Positions 1 through 6,166 of a stretch of 13,904 bases of DNA are shown one piece after another. The notes under the pieces were generated by a model. The model was given only the letters and a program-made list of their open reading frames with translations, had not been told where the DNA came from and ran no database searches. Source of the stretch: Thioalkalivibrio sp. (GTDB lineage: Bacteria; Pseudomonadota; Gammaproteobacteria; Ectothiorhodospirales; Ectothiorhodospiraceae); contig JAGTVE010000204.1 in the NCBI GenBank assembly GCA_018224485.1, positions 1 through 13,904 of the forward strand, in the 5' to 3' direction. Each line of letters begins with the position of its first letter. Position 1 is the first letter of the stretch. A program made the translations under genes and the position numbers.

Positions 1-72
1 CCACTCCAGCCGCGATTCCCCTCACCCAAGACCATCGCGGCTGCAAGCCGCTCCTACTCCAGTCGCGATCCA
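1..72 (-). repeat. REP-like (GTAG-type) palindromic repeat, cut by window start
   Basis: Read on the minus strand, this begins GTAGGAGCGGCT and forms a perfect 6-bp stem with a 3-nt loop (37-42 paired with 46-51), followed by GCGATGG. That layout is typical of the REP / GTAG repeats that sit between genes in Pseudomonas, Xanthomonas and Stenotrophomonas. A 14-bp block, ACTCCAG(C/T)CGCGAT, occurs at 3-16 and again at 56-69 (13 of 14 identical, 53 bp apart). This suggests a tandem array whose next unit lies left of the window. No gene is visible in 1-188. Confidence 0.6.
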
Positions 73-125
73 GCACGGCGCCTTGGTCGCCGAGAGGGTT
101 TGCCTCCAACGGGGCATGGGGTGCC

Positions 126-152
126 GTGTGGGAGCGTGCCTCGCACGCGAAT
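126..152 (+). repeat. Second REP-like hairpin, opposite orientation
   Basis: The plus strand reads GTGTGGGAGCG, then a 6-bp stem GCGTGC (134-139), a 3-nt loop CTC, and GCACGC (143-148), followed by CGAAT. The plan is the same as in the repeat at 1-72: a GTrGGAGCG head, a 6-bp stem with a 3-nt loop, and a CGCGA tail. The stem bases differ but remain fully paired. The orientation is opposite to the first copy. It lies 37 bp beyond the acylphosphatase stop and could stabilise that transcript's 3' end. Confidence 0.5.
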
Positions 153-188
153 GGGCGTCGGATTGACCCCCCGCCACCGACACCCGAT

Positions 189-482
189 TCAACGCGTTGA
201 AAACTCCCCCGGCGCCGGGTCCGGCACCGGCTCGGAGGCACAATCGGCCGAATCGACCCGTGCCCCGGGTGGGCCGTCCCTCAGCCACGACTGCAGTTCC
301 CCCAGCGCTGCGGGCGACCCCACCGCCAGCACCTCGACACTGCCGTCCTCGAGATTGCGGGCGTGACCCACGAGCCCGAGCGAGCGAGCCTGCCGCTGCG
401 TCGAGGCGCGGAAGAAGACCCCCTGCACACGTCCGGTTACCCTGCAGCGCAGGGCCTCGGTACCATGGTCGCTGCCGTTCAT
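189..482 (-). CDS. acyP: Acylphosphatase
   Basis: This small cytosolic enzyme (97 aa; the family is usually about 90-100) hydrolyses acyl-phosphates such as acetyl-phosphate or 1,3-bisphosphoglycerate to a carboxylate and phosphate. The signature GRVQGVFFR is at residues 17-25, with the phosphate-binding Arg at R25. The second block, GHARNLEDGSVEV, is at 39-51 with the catalytic Asn at N43. Both key residues are present, so it should be active. The start ATG (482-480) has a GAGGGG Shine-Dalgarno sequence (minus strand, 494-489) with a 6-nt gap. It is divergent from the arsC-like gene. The two ribosome sites lie back to back, so at least one promoter must sit inside the neighbouring coding sequence. 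The last 10 or so residues after the domain are Pro/Asp-rich and unremarkable. Confidence 0.9.
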   Translation of the reverse strand: MNGSDHGTEALRCRVTGRVQGVFFRASTQRQARSLGLVGHARNLEDGSVEVLAVGSPAALGELQSWLRDGPPGARVDSADCASEPVPDPAPGEFSTR

Positions 483-488
483 GCTGAC

Positions 489-498
489 CCCCTCGGAG
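489..498. promoter_or_regulatory. Back-to-back Shine-Dalgarno sites of acyP and arsC-like gene
   Basis: On the plus strand, GGAG at 495-498 lies 6 nt before ATG 505 (3 nt before ATG 502), which fixes the arsC-like start. On the minus strand, GAGGGG (494-489) lies 6 nt before the acyP ATG at 482. The two sites touch, which leaves no room between the genes for a conventional promoter. Confidence 0.55.
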
Positions 499-504
499 AC
501 GATG

Positions 505-858
505 ATGAGTGAATCACCCCGTATGTATCACAACCCGCGCTGCAGCAAGTCCCGTGCCGCGCTGGCACTGCTGCGCGAGCGGGGCATCGAGCCGGAGATC
601 GTGGAGTACCTGAAGACGCCGCCGGACCGGGCAACGCTTCGGGACCTGATCGCCAGGCTGGGCGTCAGTCCGCGGACGCTGCTGCGCACCCATGAGGACG
701 CGTACCGGGAACTCGGCCTGTCCGACCCGGAACTGCCGGATGAACGGATCATCCAGGCGATGGTCGATCACCCGAGGCTGATCGAGCGTCCAATCGTGAT
801 CCAGGGCGGACAGGCCCGGATCGGGCGCCCCCCGGAACGCGTACTGGAGATTGTCTAG
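505..858 (+). CDS. arsC: Glutaredoxin-dependent arsenate reductase family protein (ArsC/YfgD type)
   Basis: This belongs to the thioredoxin-fold ArsC family, whose founding member reduces arsenate to arsenite with glutathione/glutaredoxin. From ATG 505 the protein is 117 aa. YHNPRCSKSR near the N-terminus holds the catalytic Cys at C13 (C12 in E. coli ArsC). The three anion-binding arginines of the family have counterparts in SPRTLLR, ERPIV and RIGRPPE. ATG 481 is also in frame, but ATG 505 was chosen for its GGAG and 6-nt gap (ATG 502 is possible). The stop abuts the wrbA start with no gap. No arsR, arsB or acr3 is nearby. The same gene lies beside wrbA in other gammaproteobacteria, so a general redox role similar to YfgD is as likely as arsenic resistance; the substrate cannot be read from the sequence. 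Confidence 0.85.
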   Translation: MSESPRMYHNPRCSKSRAALALLRERGIEPEIVEYLKTPPDRATLRDLIARLGVSPRTLLRTHEDAYRELGLSDPELPDERIIQAMVDHPRLIERPIVIQGGQARIGRPPERVLEIV

Positions 859-1461
859 ATGACCGAGATCCTCGTGCTGTATTACAGCCGCTACGGCGCA
901 ACCGCCCAGCTCGCGCGCCACATCGCCACCGGCGTGGAAAAGGCCGGGGCGATCGCCCGGGTCCGCACCGTGGCGCCCGTCACCACCAACCTGGGCGAGG
1001 AGGCGCAAGCGGTGCCCGACCAGGGGCCGCCGTATGCATCCACCCGCGACCTCGAGGAGACGGACGGGCTGATCCTCGGTTCACCGACCCGCTTTGGCAA
1101 CATGGCCGCGCCGCTGAAATACTTCCTCGACGGCACCAGCGGTCTCTGGGCCAGCGGCACCCTCGTGGACAGGCCCTTCGCGGTCTTCACCAGCACCGCA
1201 TCGATGCACGGCGGCCAGGAGACCACGCTGCTCAGCATGGCCCTGCCCCTGATCCACCAGGGCATGCTTTGGGTCGGCGTGCCCTACTCCGTACCCGAAC
1301 TCACCAGCACCTCCAGCGGCGGCACGCCGTACGGGCCGTCGCACGTCGCGGGCGCCGATAGTCAGCGCGAGATCACGCGCGAGGAACGGCGCATCGCCGA
1401 GGCCCTCGGCGAGCGGGTCGGCCGGCTGGCGGGCCGGCTTGGGCAGGAACCGGCGAGTTGA
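859..1461 (+). CDS. wrbA: NAD(P)H:quinone oxidoreductase, flavodoxin-like WrbA
   Basis: This FMN enzyme reduces quinones by two electrons, avoiding semiquinone radicals, and acts in the cytosol as a tetramer. It is 200 aa, the usual family length. The FMN-phosphate loop YYSRYGATAQLA is at residues 8-19. SPTRFGNMAAPLKYFLD, at 75-91, forms the isoalloxazine-binding loop. STASMHGGQETT, at 112-123, and the GGTPYGPSHVAG segment near 155-165 are WrbA hallmarks absent from plain flavodoxins. ATG 859 directly follows the arsC-like stop (TAG 856-858), with a GGAGA site at 846-850 inside that gene. The two are clearly co-transcribed. A TTGA overlap joins it to the DUF2069 gene downstream. All cofactor motifs look intact. 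Confidence 0.93.
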   Translation: MTEILVLYYSRYGATAQLARHIATGVEKAGAIARVRTVAPVTTNLGEEAQAVPDQGPPYASTRDLEETDGLILGSPTRFGNMAAPLKYFLDGTSGLWASGTLVDRPFAVFTSTASMHGGQETTLLSMALPLIHQGMLWVGVPYSVPELTSTSSGGTPYGPSHVAGADSQREITREERRIAEALGERVGRLAGRLGQEPAS

Positions 1462-1808
1462 ACCAGGTCGATGCCGGACGCTGGCTGACCCTGGGCGGCT
1501 ACTTCGGTCTGTTTCTGCTGATTCTGGTCTGGACGAGCCTCGTCGATCCGCCCCAGCACCTGCCACGCTCTCTGGTGCTGCTGGTGCTGCTGTTACCGCT
1601 GCTGGCGCCGCTCCGCGGGCTGCTGCACGGCCGCGTCCGGACCCACGCCTGGACCAGCCTGCTGTCGCTGTTGTACGTCGCCGTCGGCATCACGCTCTCC
1701 GCAGTGGAGGCGGACCGGGTCTACGGGCTGGCGATGCTGACCTTCGCGCTGCTGCTGTTCGGGGGGAGCCTGCTCTACGTGCGCGCCGCGCGCACGGCAG
1801 GGAGCTGA
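1458..1808 (+). CDS. DUF2069 inner-membrane protein
   Basis: This is a small integral membrane protein of unknown function, 116 aa, matching the DUF2069 family by length, composition and position. Hydrophobic segments lie at about residues 10-29, 37-52, 65-83 and 88-108, giving four predicted membrane passes. A conserved-looking Trp/Pro stretch (VWTSLVDPPQHLPRS) follows the first. The start is TTG at 1458, which overlaps the wrbA stop as TTGA. No in-frame ATG occurs before the third helix, and AGGA at 1445-1448 could serve as ribosome site. It is the last gene of the arsC-wrbA group and ends 8 bp from the convergent hda stop. As I recall, the same order (arsC, wrbA, DUF2069, hda) occurs in Pseudomonas, which supports the call. 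Confidence 0.75.
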   Translation: MNQVDAGRWLTLGGYFGLFLLILVWTSLVDPPQHLPRSLVLLVLLLPLLAPLRGLLHGRVRTHAWTSLLSLLYVAVGITLSAVEADRVYGLAMLTFALLLFGGSLLYVRAARTAGS

Positions 1809-1836
1809 CGGGATCGTCAGTGCCCGGCAGGCCGGG
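1805..1836. terminator. Paired hairpins at the convergent DUF2069/hda ends (possible bidirectional terminator)
   Basis: Positions 1805-1810 (CTGACG) pair perfectly with 1815-1820 (CGTCAG) around a GGAT loop. This palindrome contains the stop codons of both convergent genes (TGA 1806-1808; minus-strand TGA 1819-1817). A second hairpin follows: CCCGG 1823-1827 with CCGGG 1832-1836. There is no T-tract on either side, so classical intrinsic termination is doubtful. Confidence 0.3.
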
Positions 1837-2539
1837 GCCGCAGGTGATCGCGGATAAACGGGATCGTCAGCCGGCGCTGTTCGGCCAGTGCAGCGAGGTC
1901 CAGGCGATCGAGGAGCGTCAGCAGGAATTCGAGGTCGCGGCACTCGTGCCGGAGCAGGTACTCCGCCACCGCATCGCTCAACTGCAACCCGCGCAGCCCG
2001 GCGCGCTTCTGCAGGATCGCCTTCAACTCGAGATCGCCGGGCTGATCGATCCGGAACACCGGACCCCAACCGAGTCGCGAAACCAGGTCCGGAAGGCCGC
2101 AGTCGAGGCCCTCCGGGGCCGTTCGCGACGCGATCAGCAGCTGACCCCCACGCTCGCGCACGCGGTTAACCAGGCCAAAGAGCTCACGCGCCCAATGCGG
2201 CGCGCCGGCGACGGCCTGCAGGTCATCCAGGGCCAGCAGGTCCAGCCGGGACATGCCCTCGAGCACGATCGCGGGATCCTGGCGGCCCAGTTCCGCCAGC
2301 GGCAAGTAGGCGCAGGATCGATCCCGCGCCGAGGCCTCGTGGCAGGCTGCCTGCAGCAGATGGGTCTTGCCGCAGCCCTCCGCGCCGTGCAGGAAGAGCT
2401 GACGTTCGCTCGCGGGCCCGGAGGCCCCTGCCATGCCGCGCAGGGTCGCCACCAGCAGATCGTGGCTGCCCGCGTGGAAGGTCTCGAACCGCGAGCTGTC
2501 GCGCAGCCGCAGGTCGAGCGGCAGTTGCCCAGCCCTCAT
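1817..2539 (-). CDS. hda: DnaA regulatory inactivator Hda
   Basis: Hda is a DnaA-related AAA+ protein. Bound to the DNA-loaded beta clamp, it triggers ATP hydrolysis on DnaA and so prevents re-initiation (RIDA). The protein is 240 aa (E. coli about 233). Residues 5-10, QLPLDL, match the clamp-binding motif. The P-loop GAEGCGKT is at 52-59, Walker B DLLALDD at 100-106, and a sensor-like LLIASR at 134-139. R155 in LPDLVSRLGWG is the arginine finger. The tail RRLTIPFIRDHLR matches E. coli Hda closely. There is no DNA-binding domain, which separates it from DnaA. E. coli Hda has a degenerate AREGAGRS loop; here the loop is canonical with Lys58. The ATG overlaps the phosphatidyltransferase stop as ATGA (2539-2536), so translation is probably coupled. 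Confidence 0.92.
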   Translation of the reverse strand: MRAGQLPLDLRLRDSSRFETFHAGSHDLLVATLRGMAGASGPASERQLFLHGAEGCGKTHLLQAACHEASARDRSCAYLPLAELGRQDPAIVLEGMSRLDLLALDDLQAVAGAPHWARELFGLVNRVRERGGQLLIASRTAPEGLDCGLPDLVSRLGWGPVFRIDQPGDLELKAILQKRAGLRGLQLSDAVAEYLLRHECRDLEFLLTLLDRLDLAALAEQRRLTIPFIRDHLRPRPAGH

Positions 2540-3117
2540 GCCGGGGGCGATTCGCGATTGCCGCCCGCGGCCCGCAGGTTCCGCCGAGCGCGCTGCCCCC
2601 AGACCACGGTGTACGCCAGCCCGCTGGCAACCGTGGTAAAGGCGACGATCGCGATCAGGAGCCGGATCCAGACCGGATCCAGCTCCAGGATTCCCACCTT
2701 CAGTATCGCGCCCAGCACCAGCAGGATCTGGAAGAGGGTGTTGATCTTGCTGATCATCAGTGGCTCGACGTGCAGGGGACCCACCCAGTGCCGATAGGCG
2801 AGCGACCCCAGCGACAGCCACAGATCGCGCCCGGCAACCAGAAACAGCAGCCAGATCGGGAGCAGCCCGCTCAGGGTCACGGCCAGATAGATGCCCAGCA
2901 TCAGTATCTTGTCTGCCGCCGGATCCAGCCAGGCGCCAAGGCGCGTGGTCCAGCCGTAACGGCGTACGAGATGACCATCCACCACATCGCTGAAGCCGGC
3001 GATGGCGAGCAGCACCAGCGCCGGCCAGTAGTCGCCCTGATAGAGGAACCAGACAATCGGGATGGTCAGGAACATCCTGGCCAGCGTGATCAGATTGGGC
3101 AGCTGGCGGAGACTCAT
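2536..3117 (-). CDS. CDP-alcohol phosphatidyltransferase (PgsA-/cardiolipin-synthase-like)
   Basis: This is an integral membrane enzyme that transfers a phosphatidyl group from CDP-diacylglycerol to an alcohol, 193 aa as expected. The family signature DxxDGxx(A)Rx8Gx3Dx3D runs from D44 to D69: D44, D47-G48, R52, G61, D65 and D69 are all present. The usual Ala before the Arg is Val51. MSLRQLPNLITLAR at the N-terminus is typical of phosphatidylglycerophosphate synthase (PgsA) and of the CDP-alcohol type of cardiolipin synthase. Several hydrophobic helices follow (about 15-40, 75-100, 130-180). The acceptor alcohol cannot be decided, but an acidic phospholipid product is most likely. The start overlaps the DUF2066 stop as ATGA (3117-3114), and its own stop overlaps the hda start the same way. 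I cannot tell whether the genome has a second pgsA. Confidence 0.87.
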   Translation of the reverse strand: MSLRQLPNLITLARMFLTIPIVWFLYQGDYWPALVLLAIAGFSDVVDGHLVRRYGWTTRLGAWLDPAADKILMLGIYLAVTLSGLLPIWLLFLVAGRDLWLSLGSLAYRHWVGPLHVEPLMISKINTLFQILLVLGAILKVGILELDPVWIRLLIAIVAFTTVASGLAYTVVWGQRARRNLRAAGGNRESPPA

Positions 3118-4244
3118 CGGCTGGCGCGTGGGGTCCGGAACCACAGGTCGACCTCCGCGCCGTCGCGGGGCGCTTCCGCGGCGGCAAAGCCCTCGCCTGC
3201 CAGCACCTCGGCCAGGGCGCGCCGGTCCAGACCGCTGCTCAGCGCGAGCACCGCGCCGTCCGGCAGCAGCCGGCGAATCTGTACCGACTCGACGGCCTCC
3301 AGGGCGTCCAGACGCGCGCGCAGCAACTGCAACTCGGCGACACCGGCCACGCCGGCGAAGCCGACCAGCGCCGACTCGTCCGCGACCAGGATTCGGGCCA
3401 CGCGGACACCAAGCCGATCCATTGCCTGCGCCGCCGCCTCTCGCGCCGCTCCGGCGGCCGATGGGGCGGTGGTGTCCGCCTGCACCTCGTAGCCGCGATG
3501 GGACAGCCACGCGCGGGCCCGGACCCGGTCACCGCGGTATGACAAATGAAGCAGCAGCAGACCGTCCGGATCGTAGCGGCGGCTGGGCTCCACCAGTGCC
3601 TCGGTCACACCGCCGACAATGTCGGCGGTGTGTATCTGCCGCCGGTCCTCGAGATCCGCCAGCGGGATGAGCAGCGGCAGATCGCGGCCGGCCGCCCACT
3701 CCCGAAGCGACGCGAGCACCGACTCCTCGTCCATCCCCAAGCCGAGCAGCAGGCGCCGGTCCTCGCGCTCCAGCACGACCCACGCCAGCAGCGCGGGCTG
3801 CGATCCGGCCCAGATCGGCACCGCCGCCTCCTGCAGTGCGGACCGGAGACGGGCACGGTCGAAGGCGAGCAGGAAGCGCTCCGGACCCCGGCGTTCCCGC
3901 GAGTGCAGCCAGCGCCGGTCGGCATCCGCCAGCATCGCCGCCGCGAGATCGGACAGGGCCGGGGACCGGAAACCCGCGATTCGGAGCAGCGCCTCATCGA
4001 GACCGGCGGCCACCGCCGCCTCCTCGCCGGGGGCGTCCACCATCAGTTCGAGCAGTGCGGCGCGCGCCGGGCTCACCAGCAACAGGAGGAGCCCCAGCAC
4101 CGCGAAGGCCCGCTGCGGCCATCCCGCCAGCCCGCCACAAGGCGTCCGCGCCCCCACGCCGCCGGAACCGGCGCAGGGCTGCCGCGCGCGCTCCGGCGCC
4201 CGGCTCAACGCGGCGCAACCCCGGAATCCACTGACCTGAGCCAT
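3114..4244 (-). CDS. DUF2066 exported protein
   Basis: A protein of unknown function assigned to DUF2066, 376 aa from ATG 4244. After a hydrophobic stretch ending LLLLLVSPARA (near residue 62, a likely signal-peptidase site), the mature part opens LLELMVDAPGEEAAVAAG, like other members, so it is probably periplasmic. ATG 4244 was chosen because GGAGAGG (minus strand, 4257-4251) lies exactly 6 nt upstream. This leaves an unusually long, Arg- and Cys-containing N-region of about 40 residues before the hydrophobic core. GTG at 4157 would give a normal 32-residue signal peptide but has no good ribosome site. ATG 4355 is also in frame and weaker. It is the first gene of a three-gene operon with the phosphatidyltransferase and hda, divergent from purM. 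DUF2066 next to purM is a common gammaproteobacterial arrangement. Confidence 0.75.
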   Translation of the reverse strand: MAQVSGFRGCAALSRAPERARQPCAGSGGVGARTPCGGLAGWPQRAFAVLGLLLLLVSPARAALLELMVDAPGEEAAVAAGLDEALLRIAGFRSPALSDLAAAMLADADRRWLHSRERRGPERFLLAFDRARLRSALQEAAVPIWAGSQPALLAWVVLEREDRRLLLGLGMDEESVLASLREWAAGRDLPLLIPLADLEDRRQIHTADIVGGVTEALVEPSRRYDPDGLLLLHLSYRGDRVRARAWLSHRGYEVQADTTAPSAAGAAREAAAQAMDRLGVRVARILVADESALVGFAGVAGVAELQLLRARLDALEAVESVQIRRLLPDGAVLALSSGLDRRALAEVLAGEGFAAAEAPRDGAEVDLWFRTPRASR

Positions 4245-4250
4245 TACTTG

Positions 4251-4257
4251 CCTCTCC
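4251..4257 (-). promoter_or_regulatory. Ribosome-binding site deciding the DUF2066 start
   Basis: GGAGAGG on the minus strand lies 6 nt upstream of ATG 4244. It is the best Shine-Dalgarno match near any of the three candidate starts of this gene. Confidence 0.6.
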
Positions 4258-4286
4258 ACCAACGACACCAGCACACCGAACAGGAG

Positions 4287-4297
4287 GCAACATAGCA
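4287..4297 (-). promoter_or_regulatory. Possible extended -10 promoter for the DUF2066 operon
   Basis: The minus strand reads TGCTATGTT, a TGn-type extended -10 with hexamer TATGTT (4294-4289; 4 of 6 consensus bases). A start of transcription near 4282 would give a 5' leader of about 38 nt. No convincing -35 is seen. Confidence 0.3.
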
Positions 4298-4326
4298 CAG
4301 CCGGGGAATCATCCCGGAGCCGCTTT

Positions 4327-4355
4327 TTGCATGGGCTAGCGCCCGTCGCTACCAT
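4327..4355 (+). promoter_or_regulatory. Possible sigma-70 promoter for the purM operon
   Basis: TTGCAT (4327-4332) and TACCAT (4350-4355) are separated by exactly 17 nt, within the most AT-rich part of the 138-bp divergent gap (4245-4382). Matches to consensus are 3 of 6 and 4 of 6. Transcription would begin near 4362, about 20 nt before the purM ATG. No PurR-type palindrome was found. Confidence 0.4.
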
Positions 4356-4382
4356 TCACTACCCGCGTTCACGAGACTCTCC

Positions 4383-5438
4383 ATGCCCGAATCCCAGCCC
4401 GGTCTGACCTACCGCGATGCCGGTGTCGACATCGACGCAGGCAATGCCCTGATCGACCGCATCAAGCCGTACGCCGCGCGCACGCGGCGGCCCGGCGTGC
4501 TCGCAGGGCTCGGGGGCTTCGGTGCACTCTTCGAACTGCCGGTCGAGCGCTACCGCAGACCCGTGCTGGTATCCGGTACCGACGGCGTCGGCACCAAGCT
4601 TCGTGTCGCGCAGGAACTGGGCCGGCACGACACGATCGGCATCGACCTGGTCGCGATGTGCGTGAACGACATCATCGTGCAGGGCGCGGAGCCGCTGTTC
4701 TTCCTCGACTACTACGCAACCGGCCGCCTGGACGTGGATGTCGCCGCCGACGTGGTGAAGGGGATCGCGGAGGGTTGCGAACAGGCCGGCTGCGCGCTGG
4801 TGGGTGGCGAGACGGCCGAGATGCCGGGGATGTACCCGGACGGCGACTACGATCTCGCCGGGTTCGCGGTCGGGATCGTCGAGAAGGACGAGCTCCTCGA
4901 CGGCAGCCGTGTGCGCGCGGGTGACGTCCTGCTGGGCATGTCCTCCAGCGGACCGCACTCCAACGGGTACTCGCTGATCCGGCGCGTACTGGAACTCAGC
5001 GCAGCCGACCTCGAGCAACCGCTCGGCGGCGCCGGGGAGGTCACCCTGGGCGACGCGCTGCTCGCCCCCACGCAGATCTATGTGCGCGCGGTGCTCAGGC
5101 TGCTGCGAACCGGGCGCGTGCACGCGCTGGCACACATCACCGGGGGCGGGCTCACCGAGAACCTGCCGCGAGTCCTGGCGCGCGGGCTCGATGGCCGGGT
5201 CGACCTCGCGTCCTGGCCGCGCCCGCCGGTCTTCGACTGGCTGCAGGGCACAGGCGGCGTTGCCGAGCCGGAGATGCTGCGGACCTTCAACTGCGGTATC
5301 GGCATGGTCGCCGTGCTGCCGGAGGGCGGTGTGGATGCCGCCATCTCGGAGCTGGCGGCGACGGGTATCTCCGCCTGGCCGATCGGCGTGGTCACCGAGG
5401 GGTCCGGCGCGCCCACGATCCACTACATCGCCTCATGA
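4383..5438 (+). CDS. purM: Phosphoribosylformylglycinamidine cyclo-ligase (AIR synthetase)
   Basis: PurM closes the imidazole ring in de novo purine synthesis: FGAM + ATP gives AIR + ADP + Pi. It is cytosolic and dimeric. At 351 aa it has the standard length (E. coli 345). LTYRDAGVDIDAGN at residues 8-21 is the family's N-terminal signature. GTDGVGTKLR, at 65-74, and the nearby DLVAMCVNDIIVQGAEPLFFLDYY (88-111) form the nucleotide/FGAM site. Further on come GGETAEMPGMY, SSGPHSNGYSLIRRVL, HITGGGLTENLPRVL and the C-terminal NCGIGM. All are intact. It is the first gene of an operon. Its stop TGA 5436-5438 lies inside the purN start ATGATG (5435-5440). A possible sigma-70 promoter lies just upstream. 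Confidence 0.97.
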   Translation: MPESQPGLTYRDAGVDIDAGNALIDRIKPYAARTRRPGVLAGLGGFGALFELPVERYRRPVLVSGTDGVGTKLRVAQELGRHDTIGIDLVAMCVNDIIVQGAEPLFFLDYYATGRLDVDVAADVVKGIAEGCEQAGCALVGGETAEMPGMYPDGDYDLAGFAVGIVEKDELLDGSRVRAGDVLLGMSSSGPHSNGYSLIRRVLELSAADLEQPLGGAGEVTLGDALLAPTQIYVRAVLRLLRTGRVHALAHITGGGLTENLPRVLARGLDGRVDLASWPRPPVFDWLQGTGGVAEPEMLRTFNCGIGMVAVLPEGGVDAAISELAATGISAWPIGVVTEGSGAPTIHYIAS

Positions 5439-6166
5439 TGCCCGGATCGGAGGGGGCGGCCGGCGCGGGCAACAGTCGCGCACCGGACTCCCCGAAGCGG
5501 CTCGCGGTACTGATCTCGGGGCGCGGGAGCAACCTGAAGGCCCTGATCGATGCCTGCGCCGATGGCCGGGTGAACGCCCGGATCGTGGTGGTGATCAGCA
5601 ATCGTCCCAGCGCCCCGGGCCTGGCCCACGCGCGGGAGGCGGGGATTCCGCAGCTGGTGATCGACCATCGCCGGTACGCCGACCGCGAGGCCTTCGACCG
5701 CGCGCTGGGCGACAGCCTTGCCAGCCATCAGCCGGACCTGGTCGTGCTCGCCGGATTCATGCGCGTGCTCACGCCCGGCTTCGTCAGGCGCTTCGAGAAC
5801 CGGATGGTGAACATTCATCCGTCCCTGCTGCCCGATTTCCGCGGACTGGACACCCATGCCCGCGCGCTGGAGGCCGGCGTTGCACACCACGGCGTCAGCG
5901 TGCACTTCGTCACCGCGGAACTCGACAGCGGTCCCGTGATCATGCAGGCTCGGGTCCCGGTCGGCCCTGGCGACACCCCGGATACGCTGGCCGCACGGGT
6001 GCAGGCAGCGGAGCATCGCCTCTACCCTGCCGCGGTGGAGATGATCTGTTCAGGGCGGGTTCACGCCGCGGGCAACAACATATGGTGCAACGGACAGCGG
6101 CTGGAACGTCCCCTGCTGCTGGATCCGGCACCGGAGGTCACGAAACCATGCGCTGGCACCAGCTGA
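5435..6166 (+). CDS. purN: Phosphoribosylglycinamide formyltransferase (GAR transformylase)
   Basis: PurN transfers a formyl group from 10-formyl-tetrahydrofolate to GAR, the third step of IMP synthesis. The protein is 243 aa against 212 in E. coli. The excess is a Gly/Ala-rich N-terminal tail of about 20 residues before RLAVLISGRGSN (22-33), plus a slightly long C-terminus. The catalytic triad is complete: N126 and H128 in NIHPSLLP, and D164 in ELDSGP, each exactly 20 later than in E. coli. VLAGFMRVLTP (104-114) is also typical. Start ATG 5435 overlaps the purM stop; ATG 5438 is equally possible. Its last 19 bp overlap the DUF3108 gene. It is almost certainly translated from the purM message by re-initiation. 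Confidence 0.96.
   Translation: MMPGSEGAAGAGNSRAPDSPKRLAVLISGRGSNLKALIDACADGRVNARIVVVISNRPSAPGLAHAREAGIPQLVIDHRRYADREAFDRALGDSLASHQPDLVVLAGFMRVLTPGFVRRFENRMVNIHPSLLPDFRGLDTHARALEAGVAHHGVSVHFVTAELDSGPVIMQARVPVGPGDTPDTLAARVQAAEHRLYPAAVEMICSGRVHAAGNNIWCNGQRLERPLLLDPAPEVTKPCAGTS
6133..6138 (+). promoter_or_regulatory. Ribosome-binding site for the DUF3108 gene inside purN
   Basis: GGAGGT lies 9 nt before ATG 6148 and within the purN coding sequence. It supports the 19-bp gene overlap and independent initiation at the downstream gene. Confidence 0.6.

Noticed and set aside
505..858. An arsenic-resistance operon
   Set aside because: Only the arsC-like gene is present; there is no regulator or arsenite pump nearby, and the neighbours are housekeeping genes.
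1439..2797. 452-codon forward open frame across the DUF2069 and hda region
   Set aside because: It is antisense to hda and out of frame with DUF2069. The translation has no family pattern; it is a by-product of high GC.
4245..4382. A purine riboswitch or PurR operator before purM
   Set aside because: The 138-bp gap has no purine-aptamer architecture and no PurR-like palindrome that I can see.
4359..5423. 354-codon minus-strand open frame
   Set aside because: It is a shadow of purM; the translation is low-complexity and lacks any recognisable domain.
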